From the NCBI GenBank assembly GCA_918026815.1, contig CAKJVC010000182.1, positions 310,001 through 374,000 of the forward strand: a DNA stretch of 64,000 nt, in the 5' to 3' direction. Each line of letters starts with the position of its first letter. The first letter of the stretch is position 1. The DNA is from Chalara sp. BL73. Lineage: Eukaryota; Ascomycota; Leotiomycetes; Helotiales. Below the pieces are notes generated by a model, which was not told where the DNA came from, did not search any database, and saw nothing but the letters and a program-made list of their open reading frames with translations. Both the position numbers and the translations under genes were made by a program. Below, piece after piece: positions 1 to 11,498 of the stretch.

Positions 1-66
1 ATACAAAGGAAAGCGCCTCCATGTCAGACCAACATCTTACAAACAGTTTTACAGAGTTCAAGAAGG

Positions 67-72
67 TATAAG
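67..72 (+). promoter_or_regulatory. Putative TATA element of the repeat-peptide gene
   Basis: A TATAAG hexamer lies about 113 bp before the ATG at 185. It is the only TATA-like element between the window edge and the gene. Assignment rests on position and motif alone. Confidence 0.35.
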
Positions 73-184
73 ATGTGGCTAGGGATTCATTTGAGAAGGA
101 CACCGCACATCAGTCCTTCTATTGTTCTCAAAGTTCTCCATAACGAGCACACATTGAAGCTATTCACTTGCAGAGACTTCAGAT

Positions 185-486
185 ATGCATTACTACAAAG
201 CTCTTATACTTGCCATGGCCCTTAGCTTTATGACTGCAGCACTGCCAGCTCATTCACCAACAAGTAAGCAAGTGACAAAAGCCGCTATTGCTGATATCCC
301 AACTTAGCCCTTGGTATCTGCGTTTAATATAGATAACTGATTGATTCACTAGTCTCTACTCTAGTCGATACTGACGGCCGCGGGGGGTACAATAAGCGCG
401 AAGAGACGCAGGGTCGTGGCGGGTACAACAAGCGTGGAGAGACAAATGCAGCGGTGGTGCTCAGAAATGATAAGGCTTTTGAATAA
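185..486 (+). CDS. Kex2-processed repeat peptide precursor (KEP / candidate RiPP precursor)
   Basis: Two exons, 185-263 and 353-486, encode 70 aa. The intron at 264-352 has a GTAAGC donor, a TAACTGA branch site and a CACTAG acceptor. An alternative acceptor ending at 364 also stays in frame and removes four residues. Residues 1 to about 20 form a secretory signal (start MHYYKALILAMAL). The mature part holds two 12-residue repeats at residues 35-46 and 47-58, GRGGYNKREETQ and GRGGYNKRGETN. Each contains one tyrosine followed by a Lys-Arg site typical of the Golgi protease Kex2. A short tail AAVVLRNDKAFE closes the protein. This layout is that of fungal Kex2-processed repeat proteins, which include the precursors of dikaritin RiPPs. 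No UstYa-type (DUF3328) oxidase is visible in the window, so a modified cyclic product is only a possibility. The gene sits 184 bp from the window edge, and partners could lie outside. The product and core boundaries are not known. Confidence 0.8.
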
Positions 487-2613
487 TAAGTAGCACCCCC
501 ACTCTACCAGTATGTCATCCTTGCTCCTTGAACTTTCACGCGTGGACGAAAAGATACCTACTGATTATTGAGCAGAATTGTGCGAATGGATAAGTCAGGG
601 TATTATATTTCGAATAGTTTAGTGAGAGGATTTTATGGATGAAGGGCGGTTTTTTATAGTAGTTTGAACACTTTTAGTCTTAATTCGGATGCTACATAAC
701 CATCATGGAAAATGCATATCGCAGCTCCTATTCTTTTAGCTCTTATCTGTTGCGAAACTTATATGGCAATATTGATACTAAGGTAGCAGAGGTCTTATTC
801 AGAGTTGATAATATTAAGTGAATACTACTACACATGTTCTGCTGCCGCATATAGGTACTAGCTAGAATAAGCCTCGGTACCCTTGCGACTCTAAAACACT
901 TGCAGTTTGCGCTTTTCTGATGCATTTTCTTGTAGCTTGGGATTGCACCATTTTCCCGGGACAGCCATTACGACTGCGTGGCCATCCCACGAATCCAACG
1001 TTTAAAATCCCCCGTTTAGATTCATGGCAAATCGGCGATCTCAACTTCGTGTAGTGGATGCGAGCTGCTCCTCCTGCTTTCGGTTATCCGCTTGTAGCCG
1101 TCGGCGCCAAAGTAAGGATTTATGCAAGAAGCGTTATCATAGTATTGTATCTTCACAAAATTTGCGCACTACTCGACGTCCCTACCAGGCGAGAATCTCG
1201 ATATCTGCTTTCTAGTTGGAAGACTCTTCTTTGGTCTTACAGCCAATATTAAGCTTCATAGGTCCAGTGTCTGGCATTTATTCAGGGGTGTTGATGGACT
1301 CGGTGGCTCACGATGTTGACATCAAATTGGAGCAACAATCCGGCCCCATCACCGTCCTCAATCTCCTCGACATTTCAGCTGCAGTGGCCATTGCCGAATC
1401 GACCCAGTAGCCACGGAGCCACAGATCAGAGCTGTAGCGAAGGAAGCCATTGCTGCACCGGCAAATATTTAATCAGGTTACGATACTTGCGTTGAGCGAT
1501 ACGATTCTGGATTCTTCTCTGTTCAGCAAGTTCAGAGATTTTAGTTCAATCTTCATTTAGATTTGCTGCACTGCTGAAAACGCTCTCCTTTTTCAACGCC
1601 ATTTTTGTTGAATGTATTTGCCGAGACATACTGATAAGACAGAGATAATAATTCAGTAATTGGGCAATATAATGTGCGGTAGCTTATCTGTTGTAAAGAG
1701 TGAAAAGAAACCTGGTTCTATATTATATGTTGGCTCAAGTAATGGCTTGTAGGTTAGGCTAGAAATAGCTGCTATTCAGTTGAAGTGCGAAAAAGGCTGA
1801 TAAATGGCTTATAGCAAACGCAAGAAATAGACTTTAGGTTTTCCGCAAACTACTGTAAAATTTATGCGGGGAATTTAAATACCCACTATCGGGTGTTAAC
1901 CGAAGGGACATATCTCCCATGCTATCCCTATGGTAGATCGCCAAAGTGTGTAGGTATACGGGCCTTATGGTACATCAGCAAATATGACACCAGTTCCTTC
2001 AATGCCAACGATATTGCCGACCCAACCTATATGCCACCCATTACAGGCTCCACTGTGTGCAGGTACTCCATCTTTTATCCGTCACAACGCCTGCAATAGG
2101 GCAATGGGCCTGAAGTATGACCTCTTCGAGCTTCCGGATTCTTCCTATCTTTGTGGTGAAGTACCTGTCATATAAAGTATATCGATTTAGTTAAAAAAAT
2201 TAAAATAGAATTTATTTATAGTACTATAAAATAAGGCGTTATAGGTAATCAGGCTTGCCAGTTTCACAGCTGGTATTTTAGGGTTTCGCTTAGAATAGGG
2301 GCCATATCAAGAAGCTGGGATGATTACCATATGTTTGATATTATATAGGTCAACGAGCAAAAAATAAAATTCATATAGCTTATCGATAAATGCATTTGTA
2401 ATTTCAACTAAATAAGAAAAACGTAGCTAAGAGGTAATATGTCACCTAGACAGAAATAATTCTTTTCCCCACACATGACACTTGGATAGTATGGATGGTA
2501 AAAGAACTATCCAACTATGCAAACTACCTGCCACCCGAAAATGGCCGAATTGAAACAACACCTCCCTCCGGCGCCTGACCGTGAACCGCATTCTTGCATA
2601 TCTATAGCAGCGC
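487..2613. other. Gene-poor stretch between two secreted-peptide genes
   Basis: I see no convincing gene here. Short open frames at about 1024-1500 have protein-like composition in places, but they are broken by stops and frame changes and match no family I recognise. The stretch at 1600-2450 is AT-rich. Confidence 0.5.
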
Positions 2614-3213
2614 CTATCTATAGCAAAGTCCATTGCAGAGATAAGACCATCCCAATCCACATTCATCCTCGACCTGAGTGCATTTTGTGGGACCCTTCCT
2701 GCATTGATCATCACCGTCGCAGAAATCGCTGCTCGTGCTGCAAATGCACAAGGGCTTCCGCTTCATCAACGGATTTCGCGGGCTATCCCCGACGTCAATG
2801 GGGCCGAGCGTAGCTACAACATCGGCTGCTTCATCACCGAATGCCGCCAGCGCATCCTTGGACAGTTGCTCCTTTGCAGCATCATCCGCAGGAGTCTCAG
2901 TTCCGAATAGTGCCGTAGCATTGTCGATCACCTTGTGCTGCTCCGGCGTAAGGTTGGGGTGAGCGATGCGATAGGAGGTGAAATGGGCATTCCAAAGAGC
3001 CGCACGGGAGGCCGCGTCAAGGCGGTGGAAGATTGCCTTGCGGTAGGTGAGGCTGTGGCCGGAGAAGGACTTATAGTCCTTCGGAAGGTCAGCCAAATGG
3101 GCATCAGCCCAAGCTGCAGCGCTGCTGCGGATAACGTTGGTATCTGGTGCAGCGAAGGCCAGAGGTTGGCTGGTGAAGAAGAGGGCCACAGCGAGAAACT
3201 TAAGATTAACCAT
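2614..3213 (-). CDS. Secreted bacteriocin fulvocin C-related protein
   Basis: Single exon, 199 aa, starting at the ATG at 3213-3211. An in-frame extension upstream of this Met has no signal-like character. Residues 1-21 are a clear signal peptide ending LAFA. Residues 22-150 form the pro-region, with the W-H-LP, YRKAIF, ALWNAHFTSYR and LTPEQ blocks typical of bacterial proteins annotated as bacteriocin fulvocin C-related. A dibasic site (MKRK, residues 150-153) then precedes about 47 residues with eight cysteines, containing CICSTSSDFC and ending SYLCNGLCYR. In a fungus the Lys-Arg site suggests Kex2 release of a four-disulphide peptide. The family is known mainly from bacteria, so horizontal transfer is a reasonable inference. 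Antibacterial activity is inferred from family name only. It stands alone in an AT-rich stretch, and its own GC content is clearly higher than its surroundings. No immunity or transport gene is adjacent. Confidence 0.8.
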   Translation of the reverse strand: MVNLKFLAVALFFTSQPLAFAAPDTNVIRSSAAAWADAHLADLPKDYKSFSGHSLTYRKAIFHRLDAASRAALWNAHFTSYRIAHPNLTPEQHKVIDNATALFGTETPADDAAKEQLSKDALAAFGDEAADVVATLGPIDVGDSPRNPLMKRKPLCICSTSSDFCDGDDQCRKGPTKCTQVEDECGLGWSYLCNGLCYR

Positions 3214-3320
3214 TTTGAGAGCGGATGAAGCTTTGAAGTTTGAGTTGTGCTTTGAAGTGTAGGAGGAAGATGATGCTGCTGAAGCTTGCAATGGTGTCGT
3301 TCGAAGTGGGAGAACGCTGA

Positions 3321-3328
3321 GCTTTATA
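3321..3328 (-). promoter_or_regulatory. Putative TATA box of the fulvocin-like gene
   Basis: On the minus strand this reads TATAAAGC, about 110 bp upstream of the ATG at 3213. It supports the start at 3213 and would leave a 5' leader of roughly 80 nt. Confidence 0.5.
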
Positions 3329-3639
3329 GACGAGAGTTCTCTCCATCCTGTCTCTTTTTGATTATCACGGGTGATTCATTATAATCCGGTACGTAGAGTG
3401 CTGAACTTTCCCATCTAGACTTTTGATCATTTTTTTCATCCTCCGTGGCATGATCCCCGGATCTTACTATGTTGCTTCCTTGGTAATCCGGGGTTAACAG
3501 TTGCCTGATTATAGCAAGCCTGATAACATAGATCCTAAAAATATAACTCTTGTAATGATATACAGCTTTCTTGAGCCGCAGGAATAGTTCAAGTTTTACT
3601 AGCTGCTTCATTGAGTAAGGTGTCCTAGTATAAATACGA

Positions 3640-6600
3640 GAATCTCGCTTAAGAGTAGCCGATATTATTAAGCCGTCTTACAACGCACTGGACCAAATAG
3701 TGGTAGCGAGCTTGGCGCCAAACTACCCTCTTGACAGCCCCAGGTTATTAGTGGAGAGCCAAGCAAAATAGCCAATGAGAACCCTACTAGTACTCTTGAG
3801 GCTATTTGAAAATCCTCTGCTCTATTGGTTCGCTACAGCTATTCGGCCTGATATGTTATATCCCGTCGAATCCCGCTTAAAGGGCTCGGGAGTATCAACC
3901 TTCTCTATCCTGCCGACTTACCAATGGATTAAGCTTTGTATTAGGTAAAATAAGAGGATTGAGCCGCACAACCAGGGGTTGTATATTCATAGAATTGCAT
4001 TTTAACCATGCCTCGAACTTTTTCAAAGATTAACCCCCGTCTAAACTGTGGTATTATACATTCCCATGGCTTTTAATTAGACCTGTTAAACTTAAAGCGG
4101 TATTTGAGCCGAAGAGTCCCATTCTTTAGTGTGATTTGGCTGGCTTTAGCTGGGCGTGTAACGCAAGCCTAACCGATTTGTATATCAAGTTACATTAAGC
4201 CGTAGGAAGTCTTGGAGCAGAGTTAGACTACGGACTGGACCAGGCTAGGGATTTTTTGACATCTGAACCTAGCTTAGTAAAGCTTTGGTAATGAGGTTGA
4301 GTTATTAATATGTTTAAAACTCAACTTATTAAAGCTTCATTAAGATGCTAAAAAAACTACTTATATAAGCTTTAACTAGCTCGGATAAACTGTTCAAATG
4401 AGCTTAACATGCTGAAATATATATATTAAAGCTTCATAATTGGTAAATTAAGTTATAAAATTCTAAAATTAGCTTACCAAGTCTAAGTTTTAAAGACAGA
4501 CCAACGTATCAAAGTAAGTACTTACTAACCTATAGTAAAGACCCAGGGGTTTTGCCGCATCGTAAGCAAAGGATGGTCCCTGTTGTAAAATTTGTCCGCA
4601 GGTGCATAATTATCTGGAGAGCCTACTAGTCTAAGAAATAGCTTGAGTGATAATAGCAGTAATTAAGATGTTAACTATGTTAAAGATACTTATTATTTCC
4701 GTGGCACATGCCGCAAGTATGTTTGGGAGCTTTGGCTTTAATAGCTTTGCCATTTTGGGATTAGGTATACGTCCCAGACTCTAGTTTATCAACTCCTCCT
4801 CAGGCTTCATGTCAGTCCTTCAATATCTTTCAGATTTATCCCTCTCAAGGAAGAAAATGCTAAGAAATGAAGTTGACTTTGAGCCGTACCCCTATCATTT
4901 ACGGCTTTATCATCTGCAATCTCTTAGTATATGCCGTTACTAACGCACTGCAACACCGCACTAGGATCCAAAAAGGGCAGACCGATATTTGAGATGAGCT
5001 ATATACTTTTTAATGCTTGCTTTGTATTATGTGAAATCAGTGATAAGCTATGGTGGGTTGCCAGCTCATTGTAAGCAATAGCATACATTAAGGATCAAGT
5101 GATGATAAAGAAGGCAGAAATATGTTTTGAGTCACAGCCGCATTTAAGCCGCTGCTTGCGCTACTTCCACCATCTTCTGACATGGATTGATGAATAAATT
5201 TTGATCTTGGACTCTAAGCAAAGATAATTCCCATTAAGGTAGTTCATGGATGTGGGCGGCCCCCTTATACAAACACTAATACAAAACGTCAGATGTCTCA
5301 TTTGGCCCTCTTTCCTTTTTACCTATGACATCAATAGAGTATAAACACTCGCAAACACACCAATTAATAAGCTACAAAGTACTGTTTCAGGATCAGGTTA
5401 GCAAATAAAACTTTAACTTTCGATCAATGCCGCCAAAAATGCAAAAAGGTAAATTTGAATCAGGATGTTCTAGACCTAAGATGCCTTGTGAAACTGAATT
5501 CTGAATTCGAAATCCCAGGCTTCTAACTACGAGAACGACAAAATGGCACTTAAACACTGCGAAAAAGTTTTAGCAGCCAGATTGGCGAGGAGGATGCAAA
5601 TTGGAATTCATGAAAACGACCGCAAAGATAGGGACAAGGAGGTTTGGGGACAGTAGCATTTTGATTATTGGGTTGTTTTAATGAGCTTTTATAATAAGTA
5701 GAAATGATAAAATATTGAGGGTTTGAGTTTTGGGGGAGGAGGCTAGGAAAATAAAAGGAACTGCTCTGTATAATTGGGTGATTACCTCGTTCTCTCTCCT
5801 GCTGGGGTTCTGACAGTCATCCTCGGTGCATCACCGTAGATGGGAATTTGTGTTATTACAAAAGTTTACCATCCCTCTTGGCCAAATATTATTTTCGATT
5901 AGATTTCTAGGGATTTGGTCAGTATAAATGCTGGATACCAAGGAATAATGTTGTTGGATGTTCATGGAACACGCAATTTTGTTAAACGACAAGTCTGGCC
6001 TGCCGTTGAACGTGGCTACAGGATAATAGAATAAAATGGAATTGCATAAGCTTAATCTCGTAACCGAACTTTTCCCCTGAGCATTAATAGGGGGTGATAC
6101 CACTTTGTATGAATATTTTATTGATGTGAGAAACCTTGATCCATCTCGAAAGACCGAACGAGTGTTATATATACATCGTAGAATGAGACCAAACCTATTT
6201 CGTACAGAGATCACATGATAGATCGCGTGACTCATATATGTCAGGAATTGGCTTACGTAATAGGCCAAGGAACAGGGAAATCTCTTACAGGTCTACAACG
6301 TAGATACAGATCATACAATACAAGCACTCAACAACCCGTAATCTATCGACGTGATACCTCTCTCAATATCATATTTCTGACAATATAGTCCCTAACAGAT
6401 TTCGATAATAGCGAGACCCAACAAATTGATGAACCCCAACATGAGCAGTTGAATGATACCACTCAGTCGGACAAGAGCAAGAGAGGCTCCGTGGAAATAA
6501 TCTCCGTAGTCATCCATGTGGAAGGTCGAACAAACCATTTACATATATCTTTAATATGCTCACGGGGCTCCCGTAGGAAACTTACCCGATTCATTTGTAC

Positions 6601-7625
6601 GTGCAAGCTTCTGACCGGCCAAGACAATGGCCAGAACCACATTCTCTCATCTGACGGGACACCTGGGGTTGTTGATCATTCTTTTCAGCCGCGCGTGCAG
6701 CGCTGCGCGGTCCCATTACCAAGATGCACTCCAGCTCGGATGAAGCCCATTCAAGGGGAAATACAATCGCAGGCGAAGCTAGTTTTAGTGGCACTTGTAG
6801 ATTGGAAAGCACGCATAAAATAAAAGGAAAAGGAGGGCAGGAATTCCGCCATTCATTCAACCTTGGTTTTGGGATTGCGACTAAGTACACAGATAAGAAA
6901 GCCACTAGAAAGAATTCAATAAGGCGAAATATCCAATTGCATATCCGCATTATTTGCCATCCTAAACGGGCGCTAGTAGGCATAGAAACTATCTGACTCC
7001 AGGGGATATGATCATCTTTATATAACTTCTTGAAATTGATCAAGTATTGTATGAACCCGAATTAACCCGGCACATGCCAGTAACACTAAAACTACCCTCC
7101 TTCCTTGGATCTTATAAGATCAAGAACTTCGTTAAAAAAAAAGAGCTTATCTAGGTAACAGTGCCCAGTAATTCCAAGAGGTGGGCGTGGTAGAAAGTTG
7201 GGTAGTTTCCAAATTACAGCTTGAATCTTATTCTCTTCTTTCCGTTGCCATTCTGTACACCATAGAGCCCTAGGTGATCGTATACTGATTGACTATTTGC
7301 CATTTTCTGTTTTTGGTAATTTGATACTAATAAGAAAGCTGAACAGGCTACCACTCACACTTTGAACCCGTTTAAGGTAGGCTTATTTGAACAATGGTCA
7401 CCTCCTCAGCCGGCACTTTGAACCGTACAAGACCCTCATCGCCAGCGACTTTGTGACTAGGTTTATATACTTGGGATTTATTGAAAATAATTACTTAAGC
7501 TTTACTAAACATTAAATATATAAAATTTAGTGTGTTATCACCGAAATTATCACTAACTTTTACATTCATTACTTTCTTAATCATAATCATAAGCTTAACA
7601 AACCTAAACAAAATTAACATTTTAT
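3640..7625. other. AT-rich decayed island, no intact gene
   Basis: The sequence is rich in TTAA, TATA and AAGCTT-like words, with stop codons in all frames, as expected of repeats eroded by RIP. The densest parts are 4290-4500 and 7440-7630. The short motif AACGCACTG recurs at 3683 and 4944. I cannot recognise terminal repeats, a transposase or reverse transcriptase. The open frames at 5831-6268 (minus) and 6591-7043 (minus) look like chance. Confidence 0.5.
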
Positions 7626-9395
7626 TCATTTAAACAATCTCTATAGCATTAAGTTGGACCTTGAGATATAGCCCATTTATTAGGATGCCTCTGCAGGCTG
7701 CCTCGAGGCATTGGGACAATATCACATAGAAGTTGTCATCAGCGGGATACAATTTTTTTTTTCGGAGGCCCTCTTCATCACCACAGCCGCCGAATACGCA
7801 TATACCAAGGAACCTAGAATCGATCGATGAAGTCCCTCGCTGTGGGGGCAACCCTCCTCACCGAGCTGTGGCCTCCGCTCTTAGTATTACAGTCTCCCGA
7901 ACGGCTGCCAGACCTCATTTTGACGACTATGTCTGCGTGCCTTGTTGCGATTTACCATGTAATCATGACAGTATTCTCGTGCCTTTGTAGACAATATGAT
8001 AATTCGAGGACGAGCTGTTTGGTTTGGGATGCCAAGTATGGGAAAGAAGACCTGGGGGTGTGGAGGGCCATTAGAATGCGGTGTCGAATCGATGATAATA
8101 TATCCCATGCAGCGTGGTGGCCATTGGCTTATATCCGACTAGAATTCCGAGCCCGGTGGCTCGATTGCAGACGATATTCAACAAGGTAAGGAATGATGGG
8201 TGGAGAGCTTGAAGTGTTGATAGGGAAAGACGCAAGTTGCAGAATTTTACCTAATCAATGATACATGGTAAATCTCAGTCTAGGAATATATATTCATGAA
8301 ATCAATAGAAGCGTCAGAGGACTTGATATTTGCATTTGTTCATCTCAATCCGCATTTGTAAAATGAAACCAAGGTATCTCAAGTTATATATCTCAAGACA
8401 CAGAATCAAATGAATAAGAGGCGTTTATTTTTAATTTTGATTTGAAGATGAAATGGCCTGCTTTACTATGCACTGTCTGCTTTCTTATCCATACAAATCC
8501 AAACGACAACAAGGTGACTAGAAAACTGGGTTAAGGCGATACGAACAACTCCACTATTTGACCGGACAACGTGTGGTACGAGAGTGAAATAAGGGTTGAT
8601 GAAGTAACCATCAACAATATTCGTGATAAGCACGTTCCATTCAGATCCAAGTACGAAGCACGCTAATCATGGGTTAAAGCTCTTACTCATCCGACCAGCC
8701 ATTCGTGATGCACGAGTACGAGGCTGGCTGCATGCGACAGACTTTTCGCACCACCACTTTCAAATTGTGCATTTTCCTTATACAACCAAAAATTTGATGA
8801 AACAAAATGTCTTTCTTTTTTATCTTCAAACGTGATAATCCGATGGAGCGCATACAGCATAGCTACAAGTACCGAAGCAAGACATTTGGGGGCGATGATT
8901 GCGCTCGCACAGCCACATGTTTCTCCGATATATTTTTAGCCAGCACTGGGGCGATGGGTGTGGCGCACCGATGCTACGTTTTGATTGGGTCAGGTGTCCC
9001 AGCCTCCCCTGATGTGTTCGTATCAAAAATGTGGCCCACCCGTCATCCATACGATATCTTTGCTGCTGGGTCTCGGGATCGCCTGCACACTAGAGAGTGG
9101 TGCTCAATCAATATGATGTGACTGGTGTTCGACTGGCTTCGTCAGGCGGGGCTGTCATGGTCGTGGCTGGCTAGTCGAATGGAGAGATATAAGATCGTGA
9201 GTCTGCCTTGAGGGATTTGGTAGGCATAGAGCAGTATTCTATTTCGTGCGAGATATCTATATCCCATATCAGACAAGTCACTCGCTCTTGTCTTGATACA
9301 TCAAACACTTTTACTAAACATATCAAAACTTTGAGGCCAAGCACGTCAATTCAACCCATCCACCAAATTTATTGACGAGATCTTACACAAAGCAA
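7626..9395. other. Gene-poor stretch upstream of the small secreted peptide gene
   Basis: Base composition is closer to coding DNA than in the island to the left. Open frames at 7827-8189 (plus), 7887-8108 (minus) and 8826-9050 (minus) have no recognisable domain or coherent start. TATAAG near 9188 could serve the gene at 9396. Confidence 0.4.
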
Positions 9396-9647
9396 ATGCA
9401 CTTCCCATCAACGCTCCTCGCCATCGTGGCTACCCTCCTCAGCACGTTACTTGTATCCGCTGCCCCAATAGCATGCACCGACGTAAGCTCCCTCACCGTT
9501 CACAACTATCGAGACTAAACTGACATGTTGCAGGCAACAAGAGATGCCATCCTCAGTGGAAAACTTGATCCCTCGGCGTGTTGTCCGTATGGTGTCTGCA
9601 AAGGCGATGTGAACATTGAGGGAGGATTTTGGATCAATAGGAAGTGA
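9396..9647 (+). CDS. Small secreted cysteine-rich protein, 66 aa
   Basis: Two exons, 9396-9482 and 9534-9647. The 51-nt intron has a GTAAGC donor, a CTGAC branch site and a TTGCAG acceptor. Residues 1 to about 23 are a strong signal peptide (start MHFPSTLLAIVATLLSTLL). The mature peptide of about 43 residues has four cysteines at positions 27, 45, 46 and 51, in the arrangement C-x17-CC-x4-C with the core SACCPYGVCKG. It ends GGFWINRK. Size, signal and cysteines fit the small secreted cysteine-rich proteins of fungi, many of which are effectors or antimicrobial peptides. I do not recognise the family and assign no function. The gene stands alone. Confidence 0.75.
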
Positions 9648-11498
9648 GCAATTGCGAGAACCGACTACTATTGGCAAAATGTGTTTTTGGTGTGAGAAAA
9701 CGGAATCAATACAAGATATCTGCAGGCCCAGCATATTAGAGCGGGGGACAGTGGACGAAGCTATGAATTACGACTTTATGATATACGGTTGGGACATATA
9801 GAAAGGAAGACATGGCTACACAAGCCAAGGATATACTCCACATATATTGGATGTATACATAATTGCTAGATATTCAATCAACAAAGTATCAAACAGCACA
9901 TATCGCCCACATACAAATGTCTGAAATGTTGATGTAGGTATCCAATCTTCCTCGGCTTCGTGCATACAACGTATTATCAACCACTTTATTCACCAATCCA
10001 GTACACACTTAGGTGCTGAGGAATGCCAAATCTATGCCTTTAGGCACTCGTATCATGTATGTATATAGGTTTTTAGTGTGGAACTCGATGGAACTCTCCG
10101 CCTCGCAGTACGTCTATCTCCAAGTCGTCTGGCACTTGCGCACCATTCATATTCCTAGATCACGTAACATTTCCAATCTCAAATCATCAGTCATCATCTT
10201 ACATCACACATACTCGTATTCTTCCCAATCGCCAGTCCAAATCAATTAAGCCGAATCCTCGGTCTTTGCTCTACAAGCATGGCAAACTGGTAGAAGCAGT
10301 CCATCATATCAGTACCGATCCGTCGCCTACGCGGCCTATGACGCCGTTTGCCATGGGCAGTGCGAGCGTGTTTGCTAGTGTATTATGTCCTGTTAATCAT
10401 CCCCGCCCTCATCGGATTAAGTATTTACTTAGTTAGTGTGCCGATATTCTTTAGATGGGTATAAGCTTTAATCCGGCGATGACGAAGCGTGGTGACGTTC
10501 TTAGCAAGGCAAGTCCTGATATACGATAGACATGGGAGCCTTTCCTAAAAAAAAATCTAGGAGTGTATTTTGTGCGAAGTATGTGAGGAGAGCAGAGCTG
10601 TACGACGCGGCTTGAAACGTAGGTTGGAAATCGATGCCTAGATCGGGCATCCGGGCTGAAATTGGCTGATTGTGTCCAGAGATACAGCGACTGGAGGACG
10701 CTTGAGCTTCTTCGGGATGATTTTATAAAGCTGAGAATGGAGACTCAAACATAGAAAAACTTTGATGTCAGGGAGTCATATTGCTTGCCTCTGAGATGTG
10801 CCATGGATCCCCGTTAGCAGGCCTGGGATTGCCAACTCTGGATGTAAGTAATAAAGGTAATTTTGAAGGAGAAAGGAATATGCATGAAAGTTAGGAATAG
10901 AAAGTGAAGGCGAGAGTATGGATAGCTTTGCTGTGAGATATTTCCATCTGTATGATAGGAAAAAGAAGGTAGCAGGAAGAGATATTCGGCATTGATCTGG
11001 GATTGGCGTGATTTCAGGAATTGGATGCTTTGGATCTAGATCAGGAATCACCACGTCTGTGGGCGCATGAGAGTTGATCCCATTCTGTCTGAAAAGGCGA
11101 TAAACGACGCTGAAGAATTAAAAAGCCCCTGGAAATCCCGTGAGCTGTATCAGATTTCACATTTTCATCTAGAGTTCGTTACAAAATAAGACTGGAGGAC
11201 ACTGTTCATAACAGGCGCAACATCAGTATTGAAGATGCCATCAGACATGCGAAGAATAAAATACAATATACAAATTTATGATCTCCCAGAAAAACCCTCT
11301 TTGTTTCATGTGTCAGGCCAGCTTTATGTACATTTTGATAGAAGTCGTAGCTTCCATGGTTCATATCTCATCCTATGAAAGTTCCCAGAACTCCATCACC
11401 CACCATTGACTATGCCGCAAATGACCCAATCCCATATGCAAATTGCGCCTGATGAGTATACACCCATATGTATGTTCTTACCTCTTCTTACAACCCAT
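9648..11498. other. Intergenic stretch, no gene recognised
   Basis: Short frames only, none with family character. 11100-11498 probably holds the 3' untranslated region of the minus-strand gene that ends at 11499. Confidence 0.5.

Noticed and set aside
1216..1410. Plus-strand fragment with protein-like composition (VAHDVDIKLEQQSGPITVL)
   Set aside because: Flanked by stops and frame changes, no family recognised and no splice partners found.
5831..6268. Minus-strand 145-aa frame
   Set aside because: No domain, signal or coherent composition, and the surrounding DNA is AT-rich and decayed.
6689..6710. GC-rich inverted repeat CCGCGC ... GCGCGG
   Set aside because: Short arms with no neighbouring copy or gene context; could be coincidence.
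6591..7043. Minus-strand 150-aa frame
   Set aside because: A hydrophobic stretch is present but the frame has no family resemblance and lies in decayed DNA; likely chance.
7827..8189. Plus-strand 120-aa frame
   Set aside because: Overlaps equally long frames on the other strand; no motif, no convincing promoter.
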